Assembly: GCA_020628815.1 (NCBI GenBank)
Contig: JAHDEN010000007.1
Location: 1 to 64,000, forward strand
Length of the DNA: 64,000 nucleotides
DNA from: Chloroflexota bacterium
GTDB lineage: Bacteria > Chloroflexota > Anaerolineae > Promineifilales > Promineifilaceae
Direction: 5' to 3'
Positions 36,611 to 44,666 of the stretch are shown here, piece after piece. Under the pieces are notes generated by a model. The model saw only the letters and a program-made list of their open reading frames with translations, did not search any database and had not been told where the DNA came from. The first letter of the stretch is position 1. The number at the start of each line of letters is the position of its first letter. The translations under genes were made by a program, and so were the position numbers.

Positions 36611-36648
36611 CCATTCCGTATTTATTATTCCTTATTAATTATTATCGG
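36607..36648. repeat. Right heptad array flanking the four-helix-bundle gene
   Basis: Six units in one phase (TTNNNNA pattern) begin over the stop codon of the four-helix-bundle gene and end 5 bp before the next ATG. It reads as the inverse complement of the left array. Confidence 0.85.
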
Positions 36649-36653
36649 ATCTC

Positions 36654-37790
36654 ATGCAAAACTTTATTCTCAAAAATATCAATCGCTTTATCAATAGTGC
36701 CGACGCTCAAGCGGCCGCTCAAACAGTTGAAAGCCTGAAAAACGATTTTCCAGATGCAACGGCTGATGAGATTGTCGATATGCTTATTCGACGCAAATGT
36801 CAGCAAACAGGCGCGGTTGGCATGGTGACCTCAGGCGCGTCATTGATTCCGGGAATCGGAACGGTCGTGTCGATGACGTTCGGGGTTGCGGCCGACATCG
36901 GGATGACGTTTAAGTTGCAAGCAGAGCTGGTTTTGGAAATTGCGGCCGCCTACAACTACCCACTCAAAGAAGCGGACAAACAAAAGATTATTTTAGCCAT
37001 CACCGGCTTAAGTGCTGGAACCGAAGCAGCTCTGCAAAAAACGGGGCAAATTGTGGCAACCAAAGCCTCGGCTCAGTTGGCTGAAAAAGCGGCGGCCAAA
37101 GCGATCCCTTATTTGGGTGTCGCGGCTTCGGCCGGTACAAACTCAGTCTCAACTTATGTGATCGGCCGACGAGCGCAAGCCTATTTCAGCCTTGGACCCG
37201 ATCACATGGAAACGTGGAAAGACAGCCTGCGCGCCGTCACCGGCATCGACGAGCAAGAAATTGCGCAGTGGCTTAGCACTTCAACCGAATCGTCATGGAA
37301 CATGCTCAAGCAAGGCAGCAAAAACACGGCCGATTCAGTCATTGTTGCCGGTAAAACGACCGGAACCGCCATAGTTGTCTACACGCAAAAAGCTTCTGGG
37401 GCCATCACCCGTTCAAGTTCAAAAGTGATGGGAGCCATCGCAAGTGGCGTTTCCCGCATCAACCCGTTCAGCCGAGACGAAAAAGAAGAAGGCGACGACG
37501 AAACTAGACCAGACGAGCAAATGGTTATCGGCTATGTGGGCGCAGGTGATTCGATCAGTGACGCAGAAAGCTCTGATCCAAGCTACTTTCAAACGGTAAA
37601 AGGGGCTCTGGCTTGGCGGCCGGAAAGCTGGAAGAAAGAAGCAGATGAGCCGGAGCCAAACATTCTTGATTTGTCTGATTTATCATCTGATTTGGTTGTG
37701 ATGGCTGGTGAGAACTTAGCGGATGAGCAGGCTGAGCAAGCAAGATTTTTCGGCCGATTGCGCGAGCGTTTCGGCCGAAATAAAAAATAG
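36654..37790 (+). CDS. EcsC-like protein
   Basis: The 378-residue protein has a central region typical of EcsC-family proteins: GMVTSGASLIPGIGTVVSMTFGVAADIG, a glycine-rich amphipathic or membrane-associating segment at about 55-85, and PYLGVAASAGTNSVSTYVIGRRA at about 162-184. The C-terminal 120 residues are acidic and of low complexity and match nothing recognised. EcsC relatives are of unknown function and often membrane-associated. The gene directly follows the four-helix-bundle cassette, and its stop codon lies inside a bidirectional terminator. Confidence 0.75.
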   Translation: MQNFILKNINRFINSADAQAAAQTVESLKNDFPDATADEIVDMLIRRKCQQTGAVGMVTSGASLIPGIGTVVSMTFGVAADIGMTFKLQAELVLEIAAAYNYPLKEADKQKIILAITGLSAGTEAALQKTGQIVATKASAQLAEKAAAKAIPYLGVAASAGTNSVSTYVIGRRAQAYFSLGPDHMETWKDSLRAVTGIDEQEIAQWLSTSTESSWNMLKQGSKNTADSVIVAGKTTGTAIVVYTQKASGAITRSSSKVMGAIASGVSRINPFSRDEKEEGDDETRPDEQMVIGYVGAGDSISDAESSDPSYFQTVKGALAWRPESWKKEADEPEPNILDLSDLSSDLVVMAGENLADEQAEQARFFGRLRERFGRNKK

Positions 37791-37807
37791 GCTCCCCCGC
37801 CTATTTT
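37784..37807 (+). terminator. Bidirectional intrinsic terminator between convergent genes
   Basis: AAAATAGG and CCTATTTT form a perfect 8-bp stem with a C-rich 8-nt loop. A and T runs on both sides allow termination in both directions. It includes the stop of the EcsC-like gene and touches the stop of the small minus-strand gene. Confidence 0.8.
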
Positions 37808-37991
37808 AATTTGCAAACTTAATTCTAAAAACCAATTCTGGTTGTGACGCTTTCCATTCGATCTTCAATCGAGGCAAGCGCCATCTTCTGTTTAATTTCG
37901 GCGTTCTGCTTTGCCATCTAGCCTGTTCAAGTGCTTCGCGGTGATGGTCGTAGGCCAACTGTCGTAACTGGTCTGGGTGTCGATCATACAT
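37806..37991 (-). CDS. Small basic protein of unknown function
   Basis: An ORF of 61 codons starts at MYDRHPDQLRQLAYDHHREAL and is rich in Arg, His and Trp. It follows the DUF4097-like gene on the same strand with a 64-bp gap and ends exactly at a bidirectional terminator, which supports it as the last gene of that operon. Small proteins beginning MYD-x-R/H with a basic helix are seen in related genomes, as I recall, but no function is known. It could still be a chance ORF. Confidence 0.45.
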   Translation of the reverse strand: MYDRHPDQLRQLAYDHHREALEQARWQSRTPKLNRRWRLPRLKIEWKASQPELVFRIKFAN

Positions 37992-38055
37992 GAGGTTTAG
38001 TTTCAATTTCTGATTGATCGCTTTAAAAGTCAATGCAAATCTGAAATCGTTAATC

Positions 38056-39213
38056 CTATCTTTCTAGTGCTTTTAGCAGCGTTGTGGCGTCTTCGACGCT
38101 AATGTCACCCGCCTCGAGCATTTCTAAAATCTTGAGCTGCTGGGCTCCTTGATCCGGAGTAGGTGATTTGGGTGGCTTGGGCGCTTTAGGCGGCTTCGGT
38201 GGGGTTGGTGCAAATGGGTGATGGATGCGTACTCGCTTACGCTCAGCCTTTTCTATTTTGGAGGTGGCTTTGTTGATCGCCTTATCAATTTTGCCCGAGA
38301 TCTCGTCTGAAAACTCTGGGCCAAATTTGGTACTCAAACGATCCCCAATTGATTCAAACATTTTGCCGATCTTCTCGCCTAGCTGACCCAATTCGCCCAA
38401 ATCAAAGTCAACATCAACCTCAAAATTGTCCCCATCAAAATAATAGTGATGGTCATCTTCAACTGAACGGAGAGCTACGTCACCTTTGGCATCAATAATC
38501 ACAATCGGCCCGTCTTCACCAATTGACGCGACCCAATCGCCGTCATCACCTTGCAGGATGGTGGCGTCTAAGCGATCTTTTGAGCGATTACGAACTTCGC
38601 CCGGGGTGTCAATCATGATTGTGACTGGGGCATCGGCCGGAAGATACAGGTCAATATCACCACTAGCGTTTAGATGATGCTTGCCACCCACGGCCGCAAT
38701 TGGCCCAACAACTTTAACGTCACCCATGACAGATTTAACGTTTAAAACCCCTTCGATATTGCGTAATTCAACTTCGCCCATCACGTCGTCTAATGTTACA
38801 GAGCCGTTCGCAGAAGATATCGACACGTCACCTTTCACTTCATTAGCCGTGACATCGCCGTCTAATTTCCGGCCGGTTAAGTTTCCATAGACGGCCGCAA
38901 CGCTAAAGCCACTACTTTGGCGGATTTTCAAATCTCCCATCACATCTTTGATACGAATCTCACCTTCAATCGCTTTAAGCTGGCAGTCTCCTGCATTGTG
39001 TTCAATCTCAACACTCGCAAATCTAGGAGCAGAAACCTTTGCGTCATCGATAGATTCAAGCTGAACAACGTTTTCTTTTTCAATAAACATAACGCCATCA
39101 CCCTTAATCGAAACTTCGGAGCTGTCTCCCCCTTTAATTGCTAGGTCACCAGAACAATTGGTGACCGTTATAATCACACCTTCCCCCACCTTGAACGTTT
39201 CTTTGTTACTCAT
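38056..39213 (-). CDS. DUF4097-like beta-helical protein with C-terminal SHOCT-like helix pair
   Basis: The 385-residue protein starts at MSNKETFKVGEG after GAGGAAAC; the ORF start at 39240 lies upstream of this site. A stretch from about 15 to 240 has repeated short beta strands of the form G-D-V-x-I/V (for example VMGDLKIRQSSG, VKGDVSISSANG), the DUF4097/YvlB-like solenoid. It then has a proline-rich segment and a C-terminal KILEMLEAGDISVEDATTLLKALE. That last motif resembles the tail of the upstream DUF2089 protein. YvlB-type proteins are linked to envelope-stress responses; the role here is inferred by analogy only. The hairpin TGGGCC-AAC-GGCCCA lies just upstream of the ribosome site. 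Confidence 0.8.
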   Translation of the reverse strand: MSNKETFKVGEGVIITVTNCSGDLAIKGGDSSEVSIKGDGVMFIEKENVVQLESIDDAKVSAPRFASVEIEHNAGDCQLKAIEGEIRIKDVMGDLKIRQSSGFSVAAVYGNLTGRKLDGDVTANEVKGDVSISSANGSVTLDDVMGEVELRNIEGVLNVKSVMGDVKVVGPIAAVGGKHHLNASGDIDLYLPADAPVTIMIDTPGEVRNRSKDRLDATILQGDDGDWVASIGEDGPIVIIDAKGDVALRSVEDDHHYYFDGDNFEVDVDFDLGELGQLGEKIGKMFESIGDRLSTKFGPEFSDEISGKIDKAINKATSKIEKAERKRVRIHHPFAPTPPKPPKAPKPPKSPTPDQGAQQLKILEMLEAGDISVEDATTLLKALER

Positions 39214-39336
39214 TGTTTCCTCGTTGGGCCAACGGCCCATTTATGCTACCCACACAGTCAGGTGGCAACATCAAGCAAGCATTCGATTCGTTCTATCGAT
39301 GCTGCAAACTATTTTTAAATTGTTGGCTATTTGAAA

Positions 39337-39717
39337 TTACAAGTTGCGAATAATTTTCGCGGCTTCTTTGGCTGTAAGCTCTCCACTAGCGACGCGGCTT
39401 AACACTTCGCTTCGATTCATATCTACCAGTGTGTCGTCTTCATCGTCACCGTCTAGGTCGTATCCCATCGCCAGCACAATGGCGCTCAGTCGGGCACGCA
39501 CGGCCGGGTATGACAAACCGATCTCTTGTTCCACCCGTTTGATCTTCCCCTCACAGCGGATAAATGTCTCTACAAATTCAAGCTGTTCTGGGGTAAGATG
39601 ATGCAGACGGCCGAGGGAAAAGTGGCCGTTGATCGAAGTTTCGCAGCTTCCACAATGAAGCTGAGTCACTTGTAGCTGGTCTTGGCAAATTGGGCACTGT
39701 CCGATTACTGGGTTCAT
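39337..39717 (-). CDS. DUF2089 zinc-ribbon/HTH protein
   Basis: The 126-residue protein has an N-terminal zinc ribbon (CPIC and CGSC), a central helix-turn-helix-like part (HHLTPEQLEFVETFIRCEGKIKRVEQEIGLSYPAVRARL) and a C-terminal tail SEVLSRVASGELTAKEAAKIIRNL. This is the DUF2089 layout, and the family is thought to be regulatory. It lies 120 bp upstream of the DUF4097-like gene on the same strand and shares its C-terminal motif, suggesting the two proteins interact or are regulated together. Confidence 0.88.
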   Translation of the reverse strand: MNPVIGQCPICQDQLQVTQLHCGSCETSINGHFSLGRLHHLTPEQLEFVETFIRCEGKIKRVEQEIGLSYPAVRARLSAIVLAMGYDLDGDDEDDTLVDMNRSEVLSRVASGELTAKEAAKIIRNL

Positions 39718-40058
39718 AAGTTGCTTTCTGAAAGATCAAATATTTTTTCAACCAAATTGTTTGATCCAACAAATATAATTAATACTGCTGTTAATTTTTT
39801 TAACACAAAGCGAATAATAATTAACATTCAGCCGGCTGTCAACCCCTAAATATGAATTTAATTGATATTTTTTGAACAAATTGTCAGTTTTCAGCCTAAA
39901 AATCCAAATTTTATCAATATCAACCTTAATTTTATTGAATCCTTGTCAAAATTGAGCCCAATCACAACCTCTGAAAATTCCTAAAAACTCAATATTCTAA
40001 AGATTTCTGCCATTTCTTCGATGTGGGGTGGTTGAACGAAGCGGAGTAAAATAGTGAA
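39718..40058. other. AT-rich gap with divergent promoters
   Basis: This gap of about 340 bp between the DUF2089 gene (minus) and the DUF1801 gene (plus) should hold promoters for both. It is very AT-rich, with several TTGAT/TTGTCA tracts and no CGGCCG. No RNA, repeat or ORF was recognised. Confidence 0.5.
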
Positions 40059-40448
40059 ATGGAAAAGAACGACGTTGAACGTTTTGTAGCAGAGATCGAA
40101 CTAGTCTCCCCTTTTAAAGCCCAAATCATCAATAAGATTCGGTCGTATGTCAGCGATATAAACAGCAAATCGGCCGATGCTGATGCTGAAATTGAAGAGC
40201 GTATCATCTACGGTGGTGTTGGATTTTTTATGAAAGGGAAACATTTTGGTGGAGCATATCCAAACAAAAAGCACGTCAATTTAGCATTTAGCCGCGGAGT
40301 GGAATTAGCAGATCCCAAATCGTTGCTGCAAGGAAAAGGGAAATTTAGAAGACACCTGCAGCTTTTTCATCCTGATGAGCTAGATGAAAAAGACGCTCAA
40401 TTATTTGTAAAAGCGGCTGTAGAGCTTGAAGCAGCGGGTTCAAAATAG
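40059..40448 (+). CDS. DUF1801-family protein
   Basis: The 129-residue soluble protein has the DUF1801/YdhG-like pattern: KIRSYVSDIN, EERIIYGGVGFFMKGKHFGGAYPNK, VNLAFSRGVEL, a charged GKGKFRRHLQLF segment and a C-terminal helix. Some members are described as iron chaperone-like; most are uncharacterised. Its stop codon opens a heptad array that leads into the transthyretin-like gene. No catalytic motif is apparent. Confidence 0.8.
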   Translation: MEKNDVERFVAEIELVSPFKAQIINKIRSYVSDINSKSADADAEIEERIIYGGVGFFMKGKHFGGAYPNKKHVNLAFSRGVELADPKSLLQGKGKFRRHLQLFHPDELDEKDAQLFVKAAVELEAAGSK

Positions 40449-40515
40449 GCAACCGCCAATTATTAGCCATTTTTTATTGGTTATTACTTATTAATTATTT
40501 TTTTGAATTTATGGC
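40446..40515. repeat. Heptad array between DUF1801 and hydroxyisourate-hydrolase-like genes
   Basis: Ten in-phase 7-bp units, mostly TTATTNN, run from the upstream stop codon and include the downstream ATG within the last unit (TTATGGC). Confidence 0.8.
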
Positions 40516-40861
40516 CACTATTTCTTCCCACGTACTTGACTCCATTATTGGGGACCATGCCAAGCAGATTAGGATCGAATTGATCCAAATTTCGGCCGAC
40601 GGCGGCCGGACCCGACTTTTCAACGTCATCGCCAATGACGAGGGGCGCATAAAAGAAGAGGTGCTAGTAAACGAGCTTGATGCAAAACATGAACTGGTTT
40701 TCCATAGTTCAGAATATTTCCAAAACCAACCGGCCACACCCCCATCAGAGCAGATTATGCCTGAAATCGTTGTTCGTTTTCTGATCCCAACCCCTGATTC
40801 AAAGATACACATCCCGCTTATGCTCGCCCCCCATCAATATTCAACATGGTGGAGCAGCTGA
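40511..40861 (+). CDS. Hydroxyisourate hydrolase-like (transthyretin-related) protein
   Basis: This 116-residue transthyretin-like protein follows the hydroxyisourate hydrolase pattern: SHVLDS with His7 near the N-terminus, MPEIVVRFLIP, and KIHIPLMLAP with His100. True enzymes of urate breakdown end in YRGS, a signature needed for catalysis. This one ends YSTWWSS, so the terminal tetrapeptide is lost. No urate-pathway partners are nearby. It may be a changed-function relative rather than an active hydrolase. The ATG is within a heptad array. The stop is followed within 2 bp by another. Confidence 0.8.
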   Translation: MATISSHVLDSIIGDHAKQIRIELIQISADGGRTRLFNVIANDEGRIKEEVLVNELDAKHELVFHSSEYFQNQPATPPSEQIMPEIVVRFLIPTPDSKIHIPLMLAPHQYSTWWSS

Positions 40862-40862
40862 T

Positions 40863-41074
40863 GAGTATGAAGTCAAAAGTATAAAGTGAGAAGTTTTAAT
40901 ACCATTAGGTCTTACGCAACAAGGTTTGGTAAACGCTGGCTGAGCTTGTCGAAGCCGAAGTTTGCCAAGCCGTTGCCCTTCGACAAGCTCAGGGCGCGTA
41001 AGTCCTAACCATCAAAACAAACTTCACTTTACACCCCGCACTTCATACTTAACACTTCTCACTTTATACTTTAA
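40863..41074. repeat. Heptad inverted repeat split by a MITE-like insertion
   Basis: The left arm has five AAGTNNN-type units (40863-40897) and the right arm has ACTTNNN units (41040-41074). AAAGTATAAAGTGAGAAGT is matched exactly by its inverse complement 19 bp long on the right. A 102-bp insertion with target-site duplication lies between the arms. Confidence 0.88.
40906..41007. mobile_element. MITE-like element with terminal inverted repeats and 5-bp target duplication
   Basis: The 102-bp segment begins TAGGTCTTACGC and ends GCGTAAGTCCTA (11 of 12 positions inverted). It is bounded on both sides by ACCAT, a direct repeat consistent with a transposition target duplication. Inside is a second inverted pair (GAGCTTGTCGAAG with CTTCGACAAGCTC). 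It encodes no protein, so it would be moved by a transposase elsewhere. Confidence 0.8.
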
Positions 41075-41076
41075 TC

Positions 41077-42189
41077 ATGTCCACACTCACCGTCTCCCGC
41101 CGCCAACGCGGCACCCCGTACATTCCCCGAATCGAAGAACTTGGCGTTAGTGCCTATTCAATTGTCAACCGGATGATCCTGCCCAAAGGGTTTCGTAATA
41201 CAGTCGAGGAAGATTATTGGCACCTGCGCGAACACGTTCAGCTTTGGGACGTCAGCACCCAGCGTCAAATCGAAATCCGAGGCAAAGATGCGGCCAAGCT
41301 GACCCAGCTGATGACCCCGCGCGACCTGCGCAAAGCCAAAGTGGGGATGGGCTTTTATGCCCCGATAATTGATGGGAATGCGGGGATGATTAATGATCCC
41401 ATCATTCAAAAGCTGGCTGAAGACCGCTTTTGGCTCTCGATTGCTGATTCAGACGTGGAGCTGTGGGCCAAAGGGTTGGCGCAAGGGTATGGGCTAGACG
41501 TAGACATTTTTGAAGCTAATGTGTGGCCGATGGCGGTTCAAGGGCCAAAATCCGATGATTTAATGGCTAAGGTTTTTGGAGAGTCGGTGCGAGACATCCG
41601 CTTCTTCCGCTTCAAGGTACTCGACTTTCAAGGGCATCCTTTGGTGGTTGCCCGTAGCGGCTACAGCAAGCAGGGCGGGTTTGAAATTTATTGTGATGAT
41701 TGGGATCTGGGTCTACCACTTTGGGATGCTTTATGGGAAGCTGGGGAGGAATTTAATGTGTCTCCCGGCTGTCCAAACTTGATCGAGCGGGTTGAAGGTG
41801 GCTTGCTCTCGCTCGGGAACGAAATGACGCGAGAAAACAACCCGCTCGAATGCGGCATGGAGCGGTACTGTACGCTCGACGGGTCGCTCGACTTTGTCGG
41901 GAAACATGCGCTGATCGCCATCCACAAAGCCGGGCCCAAACAAATGATACGCGGGGTTTTGTTTGGTGGTGGCAAATGCCCGGCCGCATCGCAACCTTGG
42001 CCCGTGATGCTTGACGGCCAGCAGATTGGCTACGTCACCACCTGTATTTGGTCCCCACGTTTTGAGCAAAACGTATCGCTAGGAATGATCATACAGGGCT
42101 ATTGGGATGCAGGTACAGAAGTTATGGTGCACAGCCAGGATGGGGAAATCCGGCCGGGCAAAATTATGAATCTCCCTTTCCCGAGTTAA
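41077..42189 (+). CDS. dmdA: DmdA-like DMSP demethylase / GcvT-family tetrahydrofolate enzyme
   Basis: The 370-residue protein is of the glycine-cleavage T-protein fold and follows the DmdA pattern closely: SRRQRGTPYIPRIEELGVSA, EEDYWHLREHVQLWDVS, TPRDLRKAKVG, DRFWLSIADSD, RSGYSKQGGFEIY and GCPNLIERVEGG. DmdA removes a methyl group from dimethylsulfoniopropionate to tetrahydrofolate, giving methylmercaptopropionate in marine bacteria. Close relatives with other methylated substrates exist, so the substrate is probable rather than certain. An EamA transporter gene follows 10 bp later. The downstream genes dmdB-D are not nearby, though an acyl-CoA ligase and AidB-like dehydrogenase occur elsewhere in the window. 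Confidence 0.8.
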   Translation: MSTLTVSRRQRGTPYIPRIEELGVSAYSIVNRMILPKGFRNTVEEDYWHLREHVQLWDVSTQRQIEIRGKDAAKLTQLMTPRDLRKAKVGMGFYAPIIDGNAGMINDPIIQKLAEDRFWLSIADSDVELWAKGLAQGYGLDVDIFEANVWPMAVQGPKSDDLMAKVFGESVRDIRFFRFKVLDFQGHPLVVARSGYSKQGGFEIYCDDWDLGLPLWDALWEAGEEFNVSPGCPNLIERVEGGLLSLGNEMTRENNPLECGMERYCTLDGSLDFVGKHALIAIHKAGPKQMIRGVLFGGGKCPAASQPWPVMLDGQQIGYVTTCIWSPRFEQNVSLGMIIQGYWDAGTEVMVHSQDGEIRPGKIMNLPFPS

Positions 42190-42199
42190 TGCTTACCCG

Positions 42200-43114
42200 A
42201 TGACACTGACAGCCGCCATCCTCATCATCACCTCTGCATTTTTTCATGCGGGGTGGAACCTCGTCAGCAAGCGGTCCAATCCCTCGCTGGCTTTTTTTGC
42301 GCTGGCGGCCGCCTCTGGTTCAGCCGTCATGCTGCCGGTCATGCTTTTTCATCGGCAAGCTTTGCCCCATTTCCCCAGCGCTTTGTGGGGATGGGTTGCA
42401 CTCACCGGTATCGCTCAAGCCGTTTATCTAACCGGCCTTGCCGGAGCATACCGCCGTGGTGATATTTCATTCGCATACCCCTTGGCTCGGGCTTTGCCGG
42501 TTCTTTTTGTAGCCGGTATCACAATTTTATTGGGCAACGGTGGTGACATCACCGGCATTGGGTATTTGGGGATGGGGCTGATCGTCATCGGCTGTATTGT
42601 GCTCCCGCTGACTTCATTTCAAGACTTTAAGCTGAAAGAATATTTCAGCCCTGTCTACGCCTTTGCGCTACTCGCGGCTATCGGCACAACGGGTTACACG
42701 ATGATCGATGATCAAGCGATGCGGCTGATGCGAGAAACGGCCGAGGTGGCTCTAGAAAATCGGGCAATCACCTTGCTCTATATTTCGTTCCAAACAGCCA
42801 GCACGGCCGCAGTTGCCTGGTTGATCACGCTTTTATACCGGCCGGAACGGCAGATGTTGCAAGAGATTGTGCGAGACAGCCCTCTCCTGCGGAAAGCTTT
42901 GATCACCGGTGTTGTTATCATGGCGACCTATGGGCTAGCGTTGGCGGCGATGGCGTTTGTGACGAACGTGAGCTATGTGGCTGCGTTTCGCCAGTTGAGC
43001 ATTCCGATTGGGGCGATTTTGGGGCTAACACTGCAGGGTGAACCGAGGTATCGGCCGAAACTGATCGGCATTGGTGTCATTTCGTTGGGGCTGATATTTG
43101 TAGGCTTGGGTTAA
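42200..43114 (+). CDS. EamA/DMT-superfamily transporter
   Basis: The 304-residue protein has about ten transmembrane helices in two EamA repeats (first half to about residue 135, second from about 148). N-terminal helix TAAILIITSAFFHAGWNLVSK and motif RRGDISFAYPLARALPVLF are typical. Members of this superfamily export or import metabolites. It starts 10 bp after the DmdA-like gene and is probably co-transcribed, so handling of the same methylated compound or its product is likely. Confidence 0.9.
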   Translation: MTLTAAILIITSAFFHAGWNLVSKRSNPSLAFFALAAASGSAVMLPVMLFHRQALPHFPSALWGWVALTGIAQAVYLTGLAGAYRRGDISFAYPLARALPVLFVAGITILLGNGGDITGIGYLGMGLIVIGCIVLPLTSFQDFKLKEYFSPVYAFALLAAIGTTGYTMIDDQAMRLMRETAEVALENRAITLLYISFQTASTAAVAWLITLLYRPERQMLQEIVRDSPLLRKALITGVVIMATYGLALAAMAFVTNVSYVAAFRQLSIPIGAILGLTLQGEPRYRPKLIGIGVISLGLIFVGLG

Positions 43115-43142
43115 CCCATCACTCCAAACGGGCAAAACGAGT

Positions 43143-44447
43143 TTAGCGATTTGCAGAGCTCTCCTCGTCTGAAACAACATCTTGCAGCTCAATCGGGAAA
43201 CAGATTTGGAAGTTGCTCCCTATATTCAACTCGCTTTCTACGTGCACAAAACCGCCCAGCCGCTCAGCGATCATCTTTACCAAACTTAATCCAAGGCCAG
43301 ACCCATTTTCAGGGCTTTGTGAATCGATGCGCGTAAATGGATCAAATATATTGTTCAGCCGATTGGGAGGAATACCAATCCCTGTATCTTGGACCGAAAC
43401 AATAAAAAACTCGTCGGCAATGGTGGTGGTTAATGTAACTGAACCTCTAGCAGGCGTATATTTAACCGCATTCATCACAAGGTTCAGAATAGCTTCTTGT
43501 ATCAAAAGCTGATCCCCCATAACAATCGGTTCTAAATCACTCAAAACTAAGGAGATTTCTTGCTCTTTAGCGTTAGCCATTTCTTGCAGGCTCGTCAGTA
43601 CGATTTTCGCAATCTCGTTTAACTGAACCGGAACTCGTTCGATATCCACGTTTGTACTCAGCTTTTCGTATTTGATAATCCCATCAATTAACTCCCCCAT
43701 CCGGGCCTGAGACCTTTTAATAATTTCAACCCGGCGAGTTTGCTCAGGAGTGAAGGGTGCCATTTCCTCAGACATGATGTTACAAAAGCCATTGATCAAA
43801 CTGAGGGGTTGAACGAGGTCATGAACGGCCAAGCGCATCATGCCAGCCTTGAAGTCATGGAGCTCTTGAAGCGTTTTGACAAATTGTGCATTCTTTACGG
43901 CCACAGCAACCATAGACGCCAATCGCTCTAAAACTGAAATTTCTGATTCATCAAATTCGTATTTGGTTCTCGAAAGTGCATACAAAATCCCCAGTACTCG
44001 ACCCTCATTGATGATCGGCACACCTGCGTACGCTTTTATGCCGTTCTCTGCGATCATTTTATTGGGTGTAAAGGGATCAAATGTGACGTCAGGGACAACG
44101 AGTGTCATTTTACGGTCTACGATCCAACGAGATGCTCCCTTTTTTTTCCGAACACGCTTTGGCACCCTGCTCTCAACGGAGGTTGAAGATTGCCCCATGC
44201 TAAAACGTTTTGTATTTGAATCCCACAACAGAATGCTGCCATCATCAAACCCGAGTACATTTCGAATAAATTGCACCACATCATCAAGTATCACCGAGAG
44301 CTCACGCCTGTTATTGATCGCTAAACTAATATCGAGCAAGGCTTCATTGACGAGAACTTTATCCATAGACTGACTCGGAAGCTTGTTTGTTTGACTTTCT
44401 TCAAGCAAAGGGGGCGGGCATTGATAGGCTATGTCTTGAGGTTTCAT
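43143..44447 (-). CDS. GAF-domain sensor histidine kinase, cytosolic
   Basis: The 434-residue protein has a GAF sensor domain (about 45-190), a dimerisation/phosphoacceptor domain with His209 in MRLAVHDLVQPLS, and a full HATPase (N-box NLVMNAVKYTP, G-boxes DTGIGIP and GSGLGLSLVK). No transmembrane segment or signal peptide is visible, so it senses an internal cue. No response regulator is adjacent; it is an orphan kinase. It is convergent with the EamA gene. The GAF ligand is unknown. Confidence 0.92.
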   Translation of the reverse strand: MKPQDIAYQCPPPLLEESQTNKLPSQSMDKVLVNEALLDISLAINNRRELSVILDDVVQFIRNVLGFDDGSILLWDSNTKRFSMGQSSTSVESRVPKRVRKKKGASRWIVDRKMTLVVPDVTFDPFTPNKMIAENGIKAYAGVPIINEGRVLGILYALSRTKYEFDESEISVLERLASMVAVAVKNAQFVKTLQELHDFKAGMMRLAVHDLVQPLSLINGFCNIMSEEMAPFTPEQTRRVEIIKRSQARMGELIDGIIKYEKLSTNVDIERVPVQLNEIAKIVLTSLQEMANAKEQEISLVLSDLEPIVMGDQLLIQEAILNLVMNAVKYTPARGSVTLTTTIADEFFIVSVQDTGIGIPPNRLNNIFDPFTRIDSQSPENGSGLGLSLVKMIAERLGGFVHVESELNIGSNFQICFPIELQDVVSDEESSANR

Positions 44448-44666
44448 TTGATTGTGATTATTGGTGCTAAATTGAGCCTAACTTCCAGAGGGGAAAGAGC
44501 CTGTCCACTAAAATGGAGAACACAAGGTTGCAAAAAATGCACCAAGTATGATGCCGACGGCCCGCCATCTATTCATCTATCATAGAATCACACTTACATC
44601 ATTATTTCACCGAGACTCTATTGCGCAATCACCTAATTGTTAATGGGAAAATTGTACTAAGAACCG

